The position numbers and the translations under genes are program-made. A stretch of 64,000 bases of DNA. Source: Thermobifida alba (lineage in GTDB: Bacteria; Actinomycetota; Actinomycetes; Streptosporangiales; Streptosporangiaceae). Position 1 is the stretch's first letter. Each line of letters opens with the position of its first letter. The stretch spans positions 3,578,422-3,642,421 of the forward strand of contig NZ_CP051627.1 of NCBI RefSeq assembly GCF_023208015.1, written 5' to 3'. Shown in pieces: positions 54,046 through 63,100 of this stretch. The notes beneath the pieces are model-generated. The model was given only the letters and a program-made list of their open reading frames with translations. It was not told the DNA's origin and searched no databases.

Positions 54046-55586
54046 CCATCACTGCCCGTTCGGAGTCTTCCGAAATGAGCCCGGCCGCCGGTTCCCGGCG
54101 CAGCGTCGTCTTCGTCTTCCTCGCCCTGATCCTGACGATGCTGCTGGCCTCGCTGAACCAGACGGTGCTGAGCACCGCGCTGCCCACCATGGTCGGCGAG
54201 CTCAACGGGGTCGACCAGATGCTGTGGGTGATGACCGCCTTCATCCTGGCGTCGACGATCATGATGCCGGTCTACGGCAAACTCGGCGACCTCATCGGAC
54301 GCAAAGGACTGTTCCTCACCGCCATCTCGCTGTTCACCGTGGGCTCGGTGATCGGCGGCCTGGCCCCCGACATGGGCTGGCTCATCGCGGGCCGGGTGGT
54401 GCAGGGACTGGGCGGCGGCGGCCTGATGATCATGTCCCAGGCCATCATCGCCGACATCATCCCCGCCCGGCAGCGCGGCCGGTACATGGGCGTCATCGGC
54501 GCGGTGTTCGCGGTCTCCTCGGTCGCCGGACCCCTGCTGGGCGGCTGGTTCACCGAGGGCATCGGCTGGCGGTGGGCCTTCTGGATCAACATTCCCCTCG
54601 GCCTGCTGGCGCTGGCCGCCGCGGCCTTCCTGCTGCGCCTGCCCAAGCGGCGGCCCGAACGGCTCCGGGTAGACGTCTGGGGCATGGCGTTCATGGCCAT
54701 TGCGGCCACCTGCCTCATCCTGACCAGCACGTGGGGCGGCAGCCAGTACGACTGGGACTCCCCGGTGATCATCGGCCTCATCGTCGGCACCGTCGTCGCC
54801 TCGGTCCTGTTCGTCCTGGTCGAGCGCCGCGCCGCCGAGCCGATCGTCCCGCTCCACCTGTTCCGCGACCGCAACTTCAACCTGACCACCGTCGCGGGGC
54901 TGCTCACCGGCGTGATGATGTTCGGAACCCTCGGCTACATGCCCACCTACCTGCAGATGGTCACCGGGGCCGAGGCCACCGCGGCGGGGCTGCTGATGAC
55001 CCCCATGATGGGCGCCCTGCTGCTCACCTCGATCGTCACGGGCCAGTTCGTGAGCCGGACCGGCCGCTACAAGTGGATTCCCGTCGCCGGGTCCGTGGTC
55101 ATCGCGGCGGGCCTGGTCCTGCTGTCGACCATCGGCCCCGCCACCCCGGTCTGGGTCATCTGCGCCCACCTCGCCGTCATCGGCGTGGGGCTGGGCACCA
55201 GCATGCAGCTGCTGGTGCTGATCGTGCAGAACTCCTTCCCCGCCTCGCAGGTGGGCACGGCGACCGCGGCCAACAACTTCTTCCGCCAGATCGGCGCCTC
55301 GCTGGGCTCGGCGGTCGTGGGCAGCCTCTTCACCGTCCGCCTCATGGACTTCCTGGTCCAGCGCCTGCCCGCGGAGGCCGCCCTCCCCGCGGGGAGCGGC
55401 CGGTCGTCGCTCACCCCGGAGCTGGTCCAGAACCTTCCCGACGCGCTGCGCCAGATCGTCATCGACGCCTACAACGAGGCCCTCGTCCCGCTCTTCCTGG
55501 TGATGGCGCCGCTGGGGATCGTCGCGGCCGCCCTGCTGGTGTTCGTCAAGGAGAAGCCGCTGGCCACCACGATCGACCGCGGTTAG
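54042..55586 (+). CDS. DHA2-family (EmrB/QacA) drug exporter
   Basis: 514 residues from ATG 54042. Fourteen hydrophobic segments. Motif A-like loop KLGDLIGRKGLFL, helix 1 LASLNQTVLSTALPTMVGEL (typical DHA2, Asp-equivalent replaced by Asn-Gln), and motif C region GAVFAVSSVAGPLLGGWF in helix 5. It is a proton-driven multidrug exporter, controlled by the upstream TetR protein. Substrate unknown. Confidence 0.93.
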   Translation: MTITARSESSEMSPAAGSRRSVVFVFLALILTMLLASLNQTVLSTALPTMVGELNGVDQMLWVMTAFILASTIMMPVYGKLGDLIGRKGLFLTAISLFTVGSVIGGLAPDMGWLIAGRVVQGLGGGGLMIMSQAIIADIIPARQRGRYMGVIGAVFAVSSVAGPLLGGWFTEGIGWRWAFWINIPLGLLALAAAAFLLRLPKRRPERLRVDVWGMAFMAIAATCLILTSTWGGSQYDWDSPVIIGLIVGTVVASVLFVLVERRAAEPIVPLHLFRDRNFNLTTVAGLLTGVMMFGTLGYMPTYLQMVTGAEATAAGLLMTPMMGALLLTSIVTGQFVSRTGRYKWIPVAGSVVIAAGLVLLSTIGPATPVWVICAHLAVIGVGLGTSMQLLVLIVQNSFPASQVGTATAANNFFRQIGASLGSAVVGSLFTVRLMDFLVQRLPAEAALPAGSGRSSLTPELVQNLPDALRQIVIDAYNEALVPLFLVMAPLGIVAAALLVFVKEKPLATTIDRG

Positions 55587-55751
55587 TCCCCCGGCCGGTC
55601 CACGCGGAGCCCCGGTCCGCGTGAACCGGCCGCACGTTTGTGCCCGGCCCGCACGGGGAAGCCGAGAAAACAGCCGTTTCGGGTGGTCTGTCACTGAGTG
55701 CCGGAACGGCTGCTCCAGTCCGGAACGGACCGTCGGAAGAGGGGAGCCCGG

Positions 55752-55970
55752 ATGGCGTCCTCGCAGCGGACCCCGCGCCTCCGGGCGCGCACGGCCGTGG
55801 TTCTGGCGATCATCGTCCTGGTCGCGGTGTGGCTGGTGGGAACCGGGAACGCCAATGTCGCGGCGAGCCTCCTGCTGGCCTCGCTCTGGCTGTTCCTCGC
55901 CTTCCGGAGCGGGCCGCGCAGGCCGCTGCCCCGGCTGCCGCGGCGGGACGAGGCGGAAGAGCCCGGATAG
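55752..55970 (+). CDS. small two-helix membrane protein
   Basis: 72 residues from ATG 55752, GGGGAG upstream. A basic N-terminus precedes two hydrophobic helices (about 13-32 and 34-50), then a basic/acidic tail (RRPLPRLPRRDEAEEPG). No known family. An in-frame GTG at 55698 would add 18 residues. Function unknown. Confidence 0.6.
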   Translation: MASSQRTPRLRARTAVVLAIIVLVAVWLVGTGNANVAASLLLASLWLFLAFRSGPRRPLPRLPRRDEAEEPG

Positions 55971-56117
55971 TCCCGCACCGCACCCTCCTGTTCGCTTTTC
56001 CCGTTCTTTACACCCCTGCCCCGGCTCGTTAGCATTCACGCTGAGTGTTGCTTGCTCCACTCACCGTGCTTTCCAGTCCTTGGGGAGGGAGGGGGAAGCG
56101 ACCTTGAGGAGTCTTCC

Positions 56118-57239
56118 ATGTCCCGTACCTTGGCCCGTGCGGCTACGGGCGCGTGCGGCGCACTCGTCCTGACGGCGGCCTCGGTCGTCGTGGGCGGTGT
56201 GTCCACGGCGTCGGCGGCCGACGGCTGTTCCGTGGAGTACACCGTCGCCAGCGACTGGGGCAGCGGGTTCACCGCCGACGTCACCGTCACCAACGACAGC
56301 GGGGGCCCCGTCACCGGGTGGACCGTCGTGTGGACCCTGCCCTCCGGCCACACGATCACCAACGCCTGGAACGCCACGGTGTCCGTGGACGGGGCCGCGG
56401 TGCGGGCGGTCAACGCGGGCTGGAACGGTGCGCTCCCCTCCGGGGGCAGCGCGTCGTTCGGCCTCCAGGGCACCGGTTCGGGCGCCTCGTCCGTCCCCTC
56501 CGACCTTGAATGCTTCTTCGGTGCCCCCGGCGACCCGGGCGACCCCGGCGACCCGGGCGACCCCGGAGATCCCGGTGACCCCGGCGATCCGGGCGGCCCC
56601 GGTGACCCCGGCGGCTCGGACGGCCCGGTCCGGATCATGCCCCTGGGCGACTCCATCACCGGCTCCCCCGGATGCTGGCGGGCCATGCTGTGGCGCGACC
56701 TGACCGACGCCGGGTACACCGACATCGACTTCGTCGGCTCCCGCGCCGGCGACGGCTGCGGCTTCCCCTACGACCACGAGAACGAGGGCCACGGGGGCAT
56801 GCTCGTCACCAACCTGGCCGCCAGCGGACAGCTGTCCACCTGGTTGTCCGCCACCGAGCCCGACATCGTGCTGATGCACTTCGGCACCAACGACGTGTGG
56901 AGCTCCCGGCCCACCCAGACGATCCTCGACGCCTACAGCACCCTGGTCGCCCAGATGCGGGCCCACAACCCGTCCATGACGGTCCTGGTCGCCCAGATCA
57001 TCCCGATGGACTCCGCGCGCAGCTGCGCCACCTGCGCCCAGGGCGTGCGGGCCCTCAACGCCGCGATCCCCGGGTGGGCGGCGAGCGAGAGCACCGCCCA
57101 GTCCCCGGTCGTCGTCGTGGACCAGTGGACCGGTTTCGACACCGGCTCCGACACCTACGACGGCGTGCACCCCAACGCCTCGGGCGACGCCAAGATCGCG
57201 CAGAACTGGATGGCGGCGCTGACCCCGCTGCTCGACTGA
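56118..57239 (+). CDS. secreted CBM2 - SGNH/GDSL esterase (CE3-like)
   Basis: 373 residues from ATG 56118 (GAGGAG upstream). The signal peptide ends near STASAA (about 33). An N-terminal CBM2 (about 35-136, Cys-bounded, SDWGSGFTADVTVTNDSGG) is joined by a collagen-like Gly-Asp-Pro linker (about 137-164) to an SGNH hydrolase. Block I is PLGDSITGSPGCWR, block III HFGTNDVWS, and block V DGVHPNASG with the catalytic Asp and His. This arrangement fits carbohydrate esterase family 3 acetyl-xylan esterases, which would help the xylanase encoded 19 kb away. No CelR palindrome was seen upstream. Confidence 0.92.
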   Translation: MSRTLARAATGACGALVLTAASVVVGGVSTASAADGCSVEYTVASDWGSGFTADVTVTNDSGGPVTGWTVVWTLPSGHTITNAWNATVSVDGAAVRAVNAGWNGALPSGGSASFGLQGTGSGASSVPSDLECFFGAPGDPGDPGDPGDPGDPGDPGDPGGPGDPGGSDGPVRIMPLGDSITGSPGCWRAMLWRDLTDAGYTDIDFVGSRAGDGCGFPYDHENEGHGGMLVTNLAASGQLSTWLSATEPDIVLMHFGTNDVWSSRPTQTILDAYSTLVAQMRAHNPSMTVLVAQIIPMDSARSCATCAQGVRALNAAIPGWAASESTAQSPVVVVDQWTGFDTGSDTYDGVHPNASGDAKIAQNWMAALTPLLD

Positions 57240-57260
57240 GCCCCGCCCCTCCCGACGGGA

Positions 57261-57294
57261 CGCGGGGGTGCGGCCGGGAGGCCGTGCCCCCGCG
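57261..57294. terminator. hairpin after the CBM2 esterase
   Basis: Arms 57261-57274 and 57281-57294 pair over 14 bases with one G-T wobble, loop of 6. Lies between the esterase stop and the convergent DUF3618 gene. Confidence 0.7.
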
Positions 57295-57310
57295 GCGCTC
57301 CCCGTGCCGC

Positions 57311-57931
57311 CTACCGGCTCCCGCCCATCTGCTCACGGGAGCGCTGGGCTTCCTGCTGGGCCGTGTCCCGCGTCGTCTGGCCGGCCTGGGCCGCGGTCTC
57401 CTTGATCTGTCCCGCCGCCTGCTGCGCGGACTCCTGGGCGTCTTCCCTGACGCGCTGGGCGGACTCCGCCAGCGACTGCTTGACCGGTTCGACCGCGCCG
57501 CCCACCTGCTCCTTGATCCGCCGGGCCGCGTCGCGTTCGACCTGGCTGTCGGAGATCAGGGACGCCGCCAGGAGTCCGGCGCCGAACGCGATGAGCCCGG
57601 CGGCCAGCGGGTTGCCCTGGGTGCGCTCCACGGCCTGGCCCGGCATCGACTTCACCGTCTCCGTCGCCTGGCCCATGCCGCTCCTGACCCCCTCCTTGGC
57701 TGATTCGGCGCGCTCCTGCGCCCGCTGTCCGGCTTCGCGGAAGGTGTCCCGCTCCGGGGCCCTGCCCATCACCCGCTCCTTGAGTGCCCGCGCCTTGCCG
57801 CGGACCTGGTCGGTGCGGCGCTGCGCCATCCGCTTGGGGCTGGTCCGGTCGGCGATCCGGTCGACGTCGTCCCGCAGCTCCGCCCGGGTCACCTCGATGT
57901 CGTTCCTGATCTCGTCGGGTGTTTGGCCCAT
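57311..57931 (-). CDS. DUF3618 domain-containing protein
   Basis: 206 residues from ATG 57931 with GGAGG upstream. The N-terminal DUF3618 signature is TPDEIRNDIEVTRAELRDDV. A charged helical region follows, then a hydrophobic segment (about 122-138, NPLAAGLIAFGAGLLAASLI), and a long C-terminal amphipathic Gln/Glu/Ala-rich helix like late-embryogenesis or apolipoprotein-type proteins. Probably membrane- or envelope-associated stress protein. It overlaps the holin-X gene end by 43 bp and is the last of three co-directional genes. Confidence 0.85.
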   Translation of the reverse strand: MGQTPDEIRNDIEVTRAELRDDVDRIADRTSPKRMAQRRTDQVRGKARALKERVMGRAPERDTFREAGQRAQERAESAKEGVRSGMGQATETVKSMPGQAVERTQGNPLAAGLIAFGAGLLAASLISDSQVERDAARRIKEQVGGAVEPVKQSLAESAQRVREDAQESAQQAAGQIKETAAQAGQTTRDTAQQEAQRSREQMGGSR

Positions 57932-58344
57932 TGTGCGTCCTCCTTCAGCGTCTCGACCGTCTGTTCGGGCTTGGGGGACACCTCGCGCATCCTGTTGCGG
58001 CCGAGCACGGCCAGCACCGCGGCGGCGATCGCCCACAGCGCGGCCACGATCAGCGCCGCCCAGCCGGCGTCCATCACGTTCGCCAGCGCGTACACCAGGG
58101 CGAAGCTGGCCAGGACCAGGAAGAGCAGCCCGGCCACGGCGGCCCCGGCGAGCATCCCGGCGGCCTTGCCGGCCTTGACGCCCTCCTCGCGCAGCTCGGC
58201 CTTGGCCAGGTTCACCTCCTGGCGGAACAGTTTCTGCAGGTCGCCCATTGCCGTGCTGAGCAGCTCACCCAGCGACTCGTCCCGCCGCTCCGGTTCCCGG
58301 ACCCGCGGCTCGCTGCTCGGCTGAGGAACCTGGGGTGAGGACAT
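57889..58344 (-). CDS. actinobacterial holin-X (phage_holin_3_6/DUF1469) membrane protein
   Basis: 151 residues from ATG 58344 (GGGGAAG upstream). An amphipathic helix ELLSTAMGDLQKLFRQEVNL and LAKAELREEGVKAGKAAGML precede two hydrophobic helices (about 67-88 and 93-113), then a charged tail. The family is named for similarity to holins but is chromosomal and widespread in actinobacteria; actual role unknown. Encoded between two helical envelope proteins with which it is probably co-expressed. Confidence 0.88.
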   Translation of the reverse strand: MSSPQVPQPSSEPRVREPERRDESLGELLSTAMGDLQKLFRQEVNLAKAELREEGVKAGKAAGMLAGAAVAGLLFLVLASFALVYALANVMDAGWAALIVAALWAIAAAVLAVLGRNRMREVSPKPEQTVETLKEDAQWAKHPTRSGTTSR

Positions 58345-58345
58345 G

Positions 58346-58972
58346 TCACTTCCCCTCTCCGAATCCGGACCGGTCGTGCGGAGGCACGTCCCGGGCGGGC
58401 TCCTCCTGACGCGGCTGCGGAGTGCTGTGGCCCGGCCCGGAAGCGGAACTCTCGATCGCCCCGGACGCTTCGGAGGACTCCTGCGACTCCTTGGTGATCG
58501 CCTTGGCCAGCCGTCCGACCGCGAATCCGGCGAGAGCGGCTCCGGCGAGGAAGACCCCCGGACGGCGCCGCGCGAACGTGCGCACCTCGTCGGCGACGCC
58601 CTCAAGGCCGCGCTGGTCGAGGAAGTCGGCGGTGCTGTGCCCGCTGTCGGCGATCCGCCGCACGACGCCGCGCACCGGCGAATCGGTCTCGGCCCTGTCC
58701 GCCATGAGCGCCAGGTCGTCCGACCACTCGCGGACCAGCTCCGCGACACGCTGGGCCTGGGTCCGCGTCTCCTCGTCGATCCGGTCGCGCATCTTCGCGG
58801 TCGCGTCCCTGAGCTGGGCGCGGGATTCGCCGACGACGTCGCGGGCCTGCTCCTTCGCGGTCGTGGCGACCTCGCCCGCGGACTGCCGGGCCTGTCCCAT
58901 GGCCTCCGAAGCCTTCTCCTTCCCCTGGCCGGACCGTCCTCCTGATCCGGGGGGCGCGGTCTCATATGCCAT
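58346..58972 (-). CDS. helical envelope-stress-like protein, hypothetical
   Basis: 208 residues from ATG 58972, AAAAGG upstream; a GTG three codons earlier is an alternative. Long charged coiled-coil-like helices (QARQSAGEVATTAKEQARDV, DEETRTQAQRVAELVREW) precede one hydrophobic segment (about 138-155, PGVFLAGAALAGFAVGRLA). It is the first gene of the set with holin-X and DUF3618, an arrangement recurrent in actinobacteria. Function unknown; membrane remodelling or stress is a guess. Confidence 0.78.
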   Translation of the reverse strand: MAYETAPPGSGGRSGQGKEKASEAMGQARQSAGEVATTAKEQARDVVGESRAQLRDATAKMRDRIDEETRTQAQRVAELVREWSDDLALMADRAETDSPVRGVVRRIADSGHSTADFLDQRGLEGVADEVRTFARRRPGVFLAGAALAGFAVGRLAKAITKESQESSEASGAIESSASGPGHSTPQPRQEEPARDVPPHDRSGFGEGK

Positions 58973-59300
58973 TACCGCCACCTTTTCGTCTCGGGCCTGT
59001 ATGATTGCTGGTGTTCGCAGCTACCCACGGCATCTGCGGGCATGCCTGCCGCCCCCGGCCGACCGAGGGCACAGCACCGGAACCGGTACAGACCAGGGCA
59101 GTCCAGACGGCGCGGGCCACGGAAAAAGCCGTGCCGCGCAGCACTGTCGGCCGGAAGCCGCACCGCCCCGCTCCCGGTCTCAGCGCGCCCGCCTCCCCCT
59201 GGCCGGAAGCGGCCAACAGGGTTGTCCGCCCCGCTTCCGCCCTCCATCCTTGGAGGTTTGCGGAGAAGCCCCGCTCGCCTCCGCCGCCAGGAAGGACAGC
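58973..59300. promoter_or_regulatory. 328-base divergent spacer
   Basis: Between the helical envelope protein (-) and the CPBP protease (+). Slightly lower GC near 58985-59030, where the minus-strand promoter should lie. No gene, repeat or clear operator found. Confidence 0.35.
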
Positions 59301-60158
59301 ATGTCCGAACAGATTCGCCCCCGCACCGCCACACCGAAACAGCCAGGGCTGCCCCTGCGCCTGGCCGTGGTGATGACCGGCAGTCTGGTGATCTGGCTGG
59401 GCATGAGCTACCTGTCCGAGCACGTCTACGGCGGGCTTCCGCAGCTCGCCCGGCACGCGCTGAACGCGGCCGTGGTCGCGGGCCTCGCCGTCCCCCTGGT
59501 CGTGGCGGCCCGGCACCTGCTGGACCGGCGCTCCTGGTCGGGACTGCGGCTCACCGGTATCCGCGCGGGATGGTGGCCGTTCACCGTGGGAGCGCTCTCC
59601 TGGCTGGTTCCCGGGCTGGCGGGCATCGCGCTGTGCGTCGCCCTCGGCTGGGCGCACATCGACGTGCGGGCCACTCCCCTGGAACTGCTGCGGGCGCTCC
59701 TCCTGCTCACCGTGCTGGTGTTCGTCTTCGAGGCGTTCCCGGAGGAACTGGTCTTCCGCGGCTACCTGCAGCGCAACCTGGACGCGGCGATGCCCCCGTG
59801 GGCTGCGGTGGCCGTCCAGGCCCTGCTGTTCTCCCTCTTCGGAACGGTGCTGTGGGTGGTCTCGGCGGGATGGGGCGCCCTGGCGGAGCGGGCACCGCTC
59901 TTCCTCGGCATGGGGGTGGTGCTGGGCTGCCTCCGGGTCATCACCGCGAACGTGTGGGGCTGCGTCGGCTACCACCTGGCGTTCCAGGTGGTGGCGCAAC
60001 TCCTGCTGACCGGCCACTACGCCGAGGTGGCGATCGGCGGCGCGGACGTCCTGGTACCGGTCGTCTTCGGCAGCGCCTTCGTCCTCGGCCCCACGATCGC
60101 CTCCCTGCTGGCACGTTCGCCGCAGAACTGGCGGAACCGGGCACCGGACCCCGTCTGA
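59301..60158 (+). CDS. CPBP family intramembrane metalloprotease
   Basis: 285 residues from ATG 59301 (GGAAGGA upstream). Eight hydrophobic helices. The CPBP/Abi motif 1 is EAFPEELVFRGYLQ (EExxxR), motif 2 RAPLFLGMGVVLGCLRV (modified FxxxH region) and motif 3 NVWGCVGYHLAFQ (HxxxN/Q type). The family cleaves membrane proteins or prenylated peptides and includes bacteriocin self-immunity proteins. Target unknown. Followed 57 bp later by an MFS gene. Confidence 0.87.
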   Translation: MSEQIRPRTATPKQPGLPLRLAVVMTGSLVIWLGMSYLSEHVYGGLPQLARHALNAAVVAGLAVPLVVAARHLLDRRSWSGLRLTGIRAGWWPFTVGALSWLVPGLAGIALCVALGWAHIDVRATPLELLRALLLLTVLVFVFEAFPEELVFRGYLQRNLDAAMPPWAAVAVQALLFSLFGTVLWVVSAGWGALAERAPLFLGMGVVLGCLRVITANVWGCVGYHLAFQVVAQLLLTGHYAEVAIGGADVLVPVVFGSAFVLGPTIASLLARSPQNWRNRAPDPV

Positions 60159-60215
60159 CCCTCCCGGCGGCCTCCCCGTGTGCCGTTGCCGCCTCCCCGC
60201 AGGTACCAAGGAAGC

Positions 60216-61427
60216 ATGTCCCTCTTCCCCCTGCGGCGCCGGGAACGCGACGGCTTCCGCGCCCCCGGTCCGCTCGCCGAACGAGACTTCCTGCTGCTGC
60301 TCGCGGCGACGCTGGGCATGTTCGCCAACCACGCGCCCCTGCTGTCCGTCGTCCCCCTGTGGGCCGCCGAGGGAGGGTCGGGGCACGGCGGGGCGGGCGC
60401 CGCGACCGGGGTGACCATGGCGACGACCGTGGCCATCCAGTTGTGCATGGGCCGGCTGCTGCGGCGCTTCGGCCCGTACCGGCTCCTGGTCGTCGGGGCG
60501 CTGCTGCTGGGCGTGCCGACGTTCGGCTACCCGCTCTCCACCGACCTGGGCTGGGTGCTGTCCGTCTCGGCGGTGCGCGGCCTCGGTTTCGGGATCGTCA
60601 CCGTCGCCGGAAGCGCGCTGGTGGCCGACCTGACCACGCCCGCGCAGCGCGGCCGGGCCGTGGGGTGGCACGGCATCGCCGTCGGCCTGCCCCAGGTCGT
60701 GCTCCTCCCGCTGGGGGTGTGGTTCGCCGAGTCGTTCGGTTTCACCGCGGTCTTCCTGGCCGCCGGCGCCTCCAGCGCCCTGGTGCCGCTCCTGGTGGCG
60801 GGGATGAGGCGGCGGCGCGCGGGCGGCGCGGCACCGGAACGGGACGGGACGCGCCCCGCCGCCGGGCTGCTGCGCTCCCTGGCCGTACCGGGACTCCTCA
60901 TGGTGGTCTCGGCGTGCGCGCTGGGCGGCGTCACCTCGTTCCTGCCCCTGGCCGTGGTGGGGAGCACGACCGCTCCCGCCGCGCTGTTCGCGCTGTCGGC
61001 CGCGATGATCGCTGGCCGCTGGGCCGCGGGGGCGTGGAGCGACCGCGGCAGCGCGGGACGCCTGCTCGTTCCCGGCACGGTGCTGTGCGCGGCGGGCATG
61101 GGCGGCCTCGCGGCCGCGGTCGCCACCTCCCCGGTCCTGGCCGTGGCCGCGGCGGCGCTCTACGGGTTCGGTTTCGGCGTGCTGCAGAACGACACCCTGG
61201 TGGTGATGTTCCACCGGGCCGGGCCGGGCGGTTCCGGGACGGCCAGCGCGACGTGGAACGTCGCCTTCGACGCGGGCGCCGGGGCGGGGTCGGCGTCGAC
61301 CGGGCTGCTCGCCCAGGCCCTGGCCTTCCCCGGCGCCTACTCCGCCGCCGCGCTCCTGGTCGCCGCCGCCGTCCCGTTCGCCTGGTACGACGCCCGACGC
61401 GAACGTGTCGGGCGTCGTACCCCCTGA
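60216..61427 (+). CDS. MFS transporter
   Basis: 403 residues from ATG 60216 (AAGGAAG upstream). Twelve hydrophobic segments. Loop 2-3 is LLRRFGPYRLLV and the loop between helices 8 and 9 has DRGSAGRLLVPG. It resembles small actinobacterial efflux permeases of the YfcJ/AraJ kind. Substrate unknown. The last codons form the left arm of a 15-bp hairpin. Confidence 0.87.
   Translation: MSLFPLRRRERDGFRAPGPLAERDFLLLLAATLGMFANHAPLLSVVPLWAAEGGSGHGGAGAATGVTMATTVAIQLCMGRLLRRFGPYRLLVVGALLLGVPTFGYPLSTDLGWVLSVSAVRGLGFGIVTVAGSALVADLTTPAQRGRAVGWHGIAVGLPQVVLLPLGVWFAESFGFTAVFLAAGASSALVPLLVAGMRRRRAGGAAPERDGTRPAAGLLRSLAVPGLLMVVSACALGGVTSFLPLAVVGSTTAPAALFALSAAMIAGRWAAGAWSDRGSAGRLLVPGTVLCAAGMGGLAAAVATSPVLAVAAAALYGFGFGVLQNDTLVVMFHRAGPGGSGTASATWNVAFDAGAGAGSASTGLLAQALAFPGAYSAAALLVAAAVPFAWYDARRERVGRRTP
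61384..61421. terminator. hairpin overlapping the MFS 3' end
   Basis: Perfect 15-bp stem (61384-61398 with 61407-61421), loop of 8, wholly inside the last codons of the MFS gene. It faces the convergent glutathione-transferase-like gene. Confidence 0.7.
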
Positions 61428-61435
61428 CGCTCGGG

Positions 61436-62434
61436 TCAGAACTGCGCGGGGAGGCGCTCCTCCTCCGGCGGCGGCCCCGGCGGGGTGCCGTCGCCGAACG
61501 GGCGTCCGCCCAGCTCCTCGCGGCCGTGCGGGGCGAGCCAGCCCGACAGGTCCGGGCCCAGCGGCACGATCCCCGACGGGTTGATCTCGTGGTGCACCAC
61601 GTAGTAGTGCCGTTTGATGTGGTCGAAGTCCACGGTGTCGCCGATGCCCGGGGTCTGGAACAGGTCGCGGGCGTAGGCCCACAGCACCGGCATCTCGGTG
61701 AGCTTGTTCCGGTTGCACTTGAAGTGGCCGTGGTAGACGGCGTCGAAGCGGACCAGGGTGACGAACAGCGCGATGTCGGCGACGGTGATGCTGTCGCCGA
61801 CCAGGTACCGCCGCCGCGCCAGGCGGTCGGACAGCGCGTCCAGCCGGTCGAACAGCGCGGTGAAGGCCCGCTCGTAGGTCCGCTGGGTGCGGGCGAACCC
61901 GCACACGTACACCCCGTTGTTGACGTCGCGGAAGATCTCCTCGCTGATCTCCTCGATCTCGTCCCGCAGCGGTTCGGGGTACAGGTCGGGCGCGCCCGCG
62001 CGGTGCAGGCTCCGCCACTCGGTGGCCAGTTCGGCGGGAATCCTCAGGTAGTCGTTGGTGACCAGTTTCCCGCTGGGGACGTCGACGATTGCGGGGACAC
62101 TGATCCCGCCGGTGTACTCGGGGTCGCGGGCGTGGTAGGCCTCGGCCAGGTAGCGGATGCCGAGCACCGGGTCGCGGCCGTCCGGATCGAGCGTGAACCG
62201 CCAGCTCCGCTCGTCCTGGATGGGGTCGGCCACGGCCAGGGAGAGCGTCGGCTCCAGGCCCAGCAGGCGGCGCGCGATCATCGCCCGGTTGGCCCACGGG
62301 CAGGCGCGGCTCACCACCAGCCGGTACCGTCCCGGCTCCACCGGCCACCCCTCGGAGCCGTCGGCGGTGATGCGGTCGACGAAACCGCTCGGCGACCGTT
62401 TGAACTCCGGCTTGTCCGACGTGTCGGTTCCCAT
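61436..62434 (-). CDS. glutathione S-transferase family protein, glutathionyl-hydroquinone reductase (YqjG/ECM4) type
   Basis: 332 residues from ATG 62434. The xi/omega-class catalytic Cys is in VVSRACPWANRAM; further family sequence is DPDGRDPVLGIRYLAEAY, PAIVDVPSGKLVTNDYLRI, the C-terminal helical domain (RRYLVGDSITVADIALFVTL) and IKRHYYVVHHEINPSGIVP. In mycothiol-using actinobacteria the thiol may be mycothiol (S-mycothionyl-hydroquinone reduction), which fits the mshA gene in this window. Cytosolic. A long upstream frame is spurious. Confidence 0.9.
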   Translation of the reverse strand: MGTDTSDKPEFKRSPSGFVDRITADGSEGWPVEPGRYRLVVSRACPWANRAMIARRLLGLEPTLSLAVADPIQDERSWRFTLDPDGRDPVLGIRYLAEAYHARDPEYTGGISVPAIVDVPSGKLVTNDYLRIPAELATEWRSLHRAGAPDLYPEPLRDEIEEISEEIFRDVNNGVYVCGFARTQRTYERAFTALFDRLDALSDRLARRRYLVGDSITVADIALFVTLVRFDAVYHGHFKCNRNKLTEMPVLWAYARDLFQTPGIGDTVDFDHIKRHYYVVHHEINPSGIVPLGPDLSGWLAPHGREELGGRPFGDGTPPGPPPEEERLPAQF

Positions 62435-62585
62435 GCCCACCCTTTCGTGTCTGTCGTCCGTGGCGTGCCGTTCCGCGCGGCGGGCCGCCCGGATCCGGCG
62501 ATGGACAGAACATTCCCCGCCGATCGGGGATTCCCCGGTATCCCGCCGCCGAGTGGGTAGGGGGCTGCCCGTCAGGAGGTGAGGC

Positions 62586-63098
62586 ATGAGACTCGACAGG
62601 AACCGGCCGGAGGACCGCCGGCTCGGCAACGTCTACCGCTTCGGCGCCGCACTGACCGGCGGGGCGCTCGTCGTCCTCGGCCTGCTCGGCGCGGCGGACC
62701 AGGCCGCGTTCCTCACCACCGAGGGTGAGGTGTTCTCGGGGGTCTCCACCACCGAGGCGGTGGGCTTCCTCATGGTGGCGTTCGGCTCGCTGCTGCTCGG
62801 CGGCGCGGTCGTCGGCGGCACCTTCGCCTCCACCGTCAACATCGTGCTGGGGGCGGTGTTCGTGCTGAGCGGCCTGACGTCCCTGGCGGTGCTGGACACC
62901 CCGTACAACCTGCTGGCCCTGCGCATGCCGAACGTGCTCTGCGTCTTCGCCGTCGGCGTGGTGCTGCTGACGTTCGGCATGTACGGGCGGTTCAGCGGCC
63001 GTCTGCCGTACGACAACCCGTACTGGCGGTCGCGCCATCCGCACGCCGTTGCGGAGCCGCCCCGGCGGCAGCGCCCGTTCTTCACCGGCCGGGGGTGA
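62586..63098 (+). CDS. DUF4383 domain-containing membrane protein
   Basis: 170 residues from ATG 62586 (AGGAGG upstream). Four hydrophobic helices (about 17-38, 58-80, 82-104, 114-134) and the C-terminal YGRFSGRLPYDNPYW region. Family of actinobacterial membrane proteins without known function. Its stop overlaps GTGA at the start of the next gene, so the two are probably coupled. Confidence 0.87.
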   Translation: MRLDRNRPEDRRLGNVYRFGAALTGGALVVLGLLGAADQAAFLTTEGEVFSGVSTTEAVGFLMVAFGSLLLGGAVVGGTFASTVNIVLGAVFVLSGLTSLAVLDTPYNLLALRMPNVLCVFAVGVVLLTFGMYGRFSGRLPYDNPYWRSRHPHAVAEPPRRQRPFFTGRG

Positions 63099-63100
63099 GC

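Noticed and set aside
57889-58344. Holin-X gene as evidence of a second prophage
   Set aside because: This family is a common chromosomal actinobacterial gene set with DUF3618; no phage genes surround it.
59587-59600. CelR-like sequence TGGGAGCGCTCTCC
   Set aside because: It lies inside the CPBP protease coding sequence and misses key symmetry bases; probably codon-driven coincidence.
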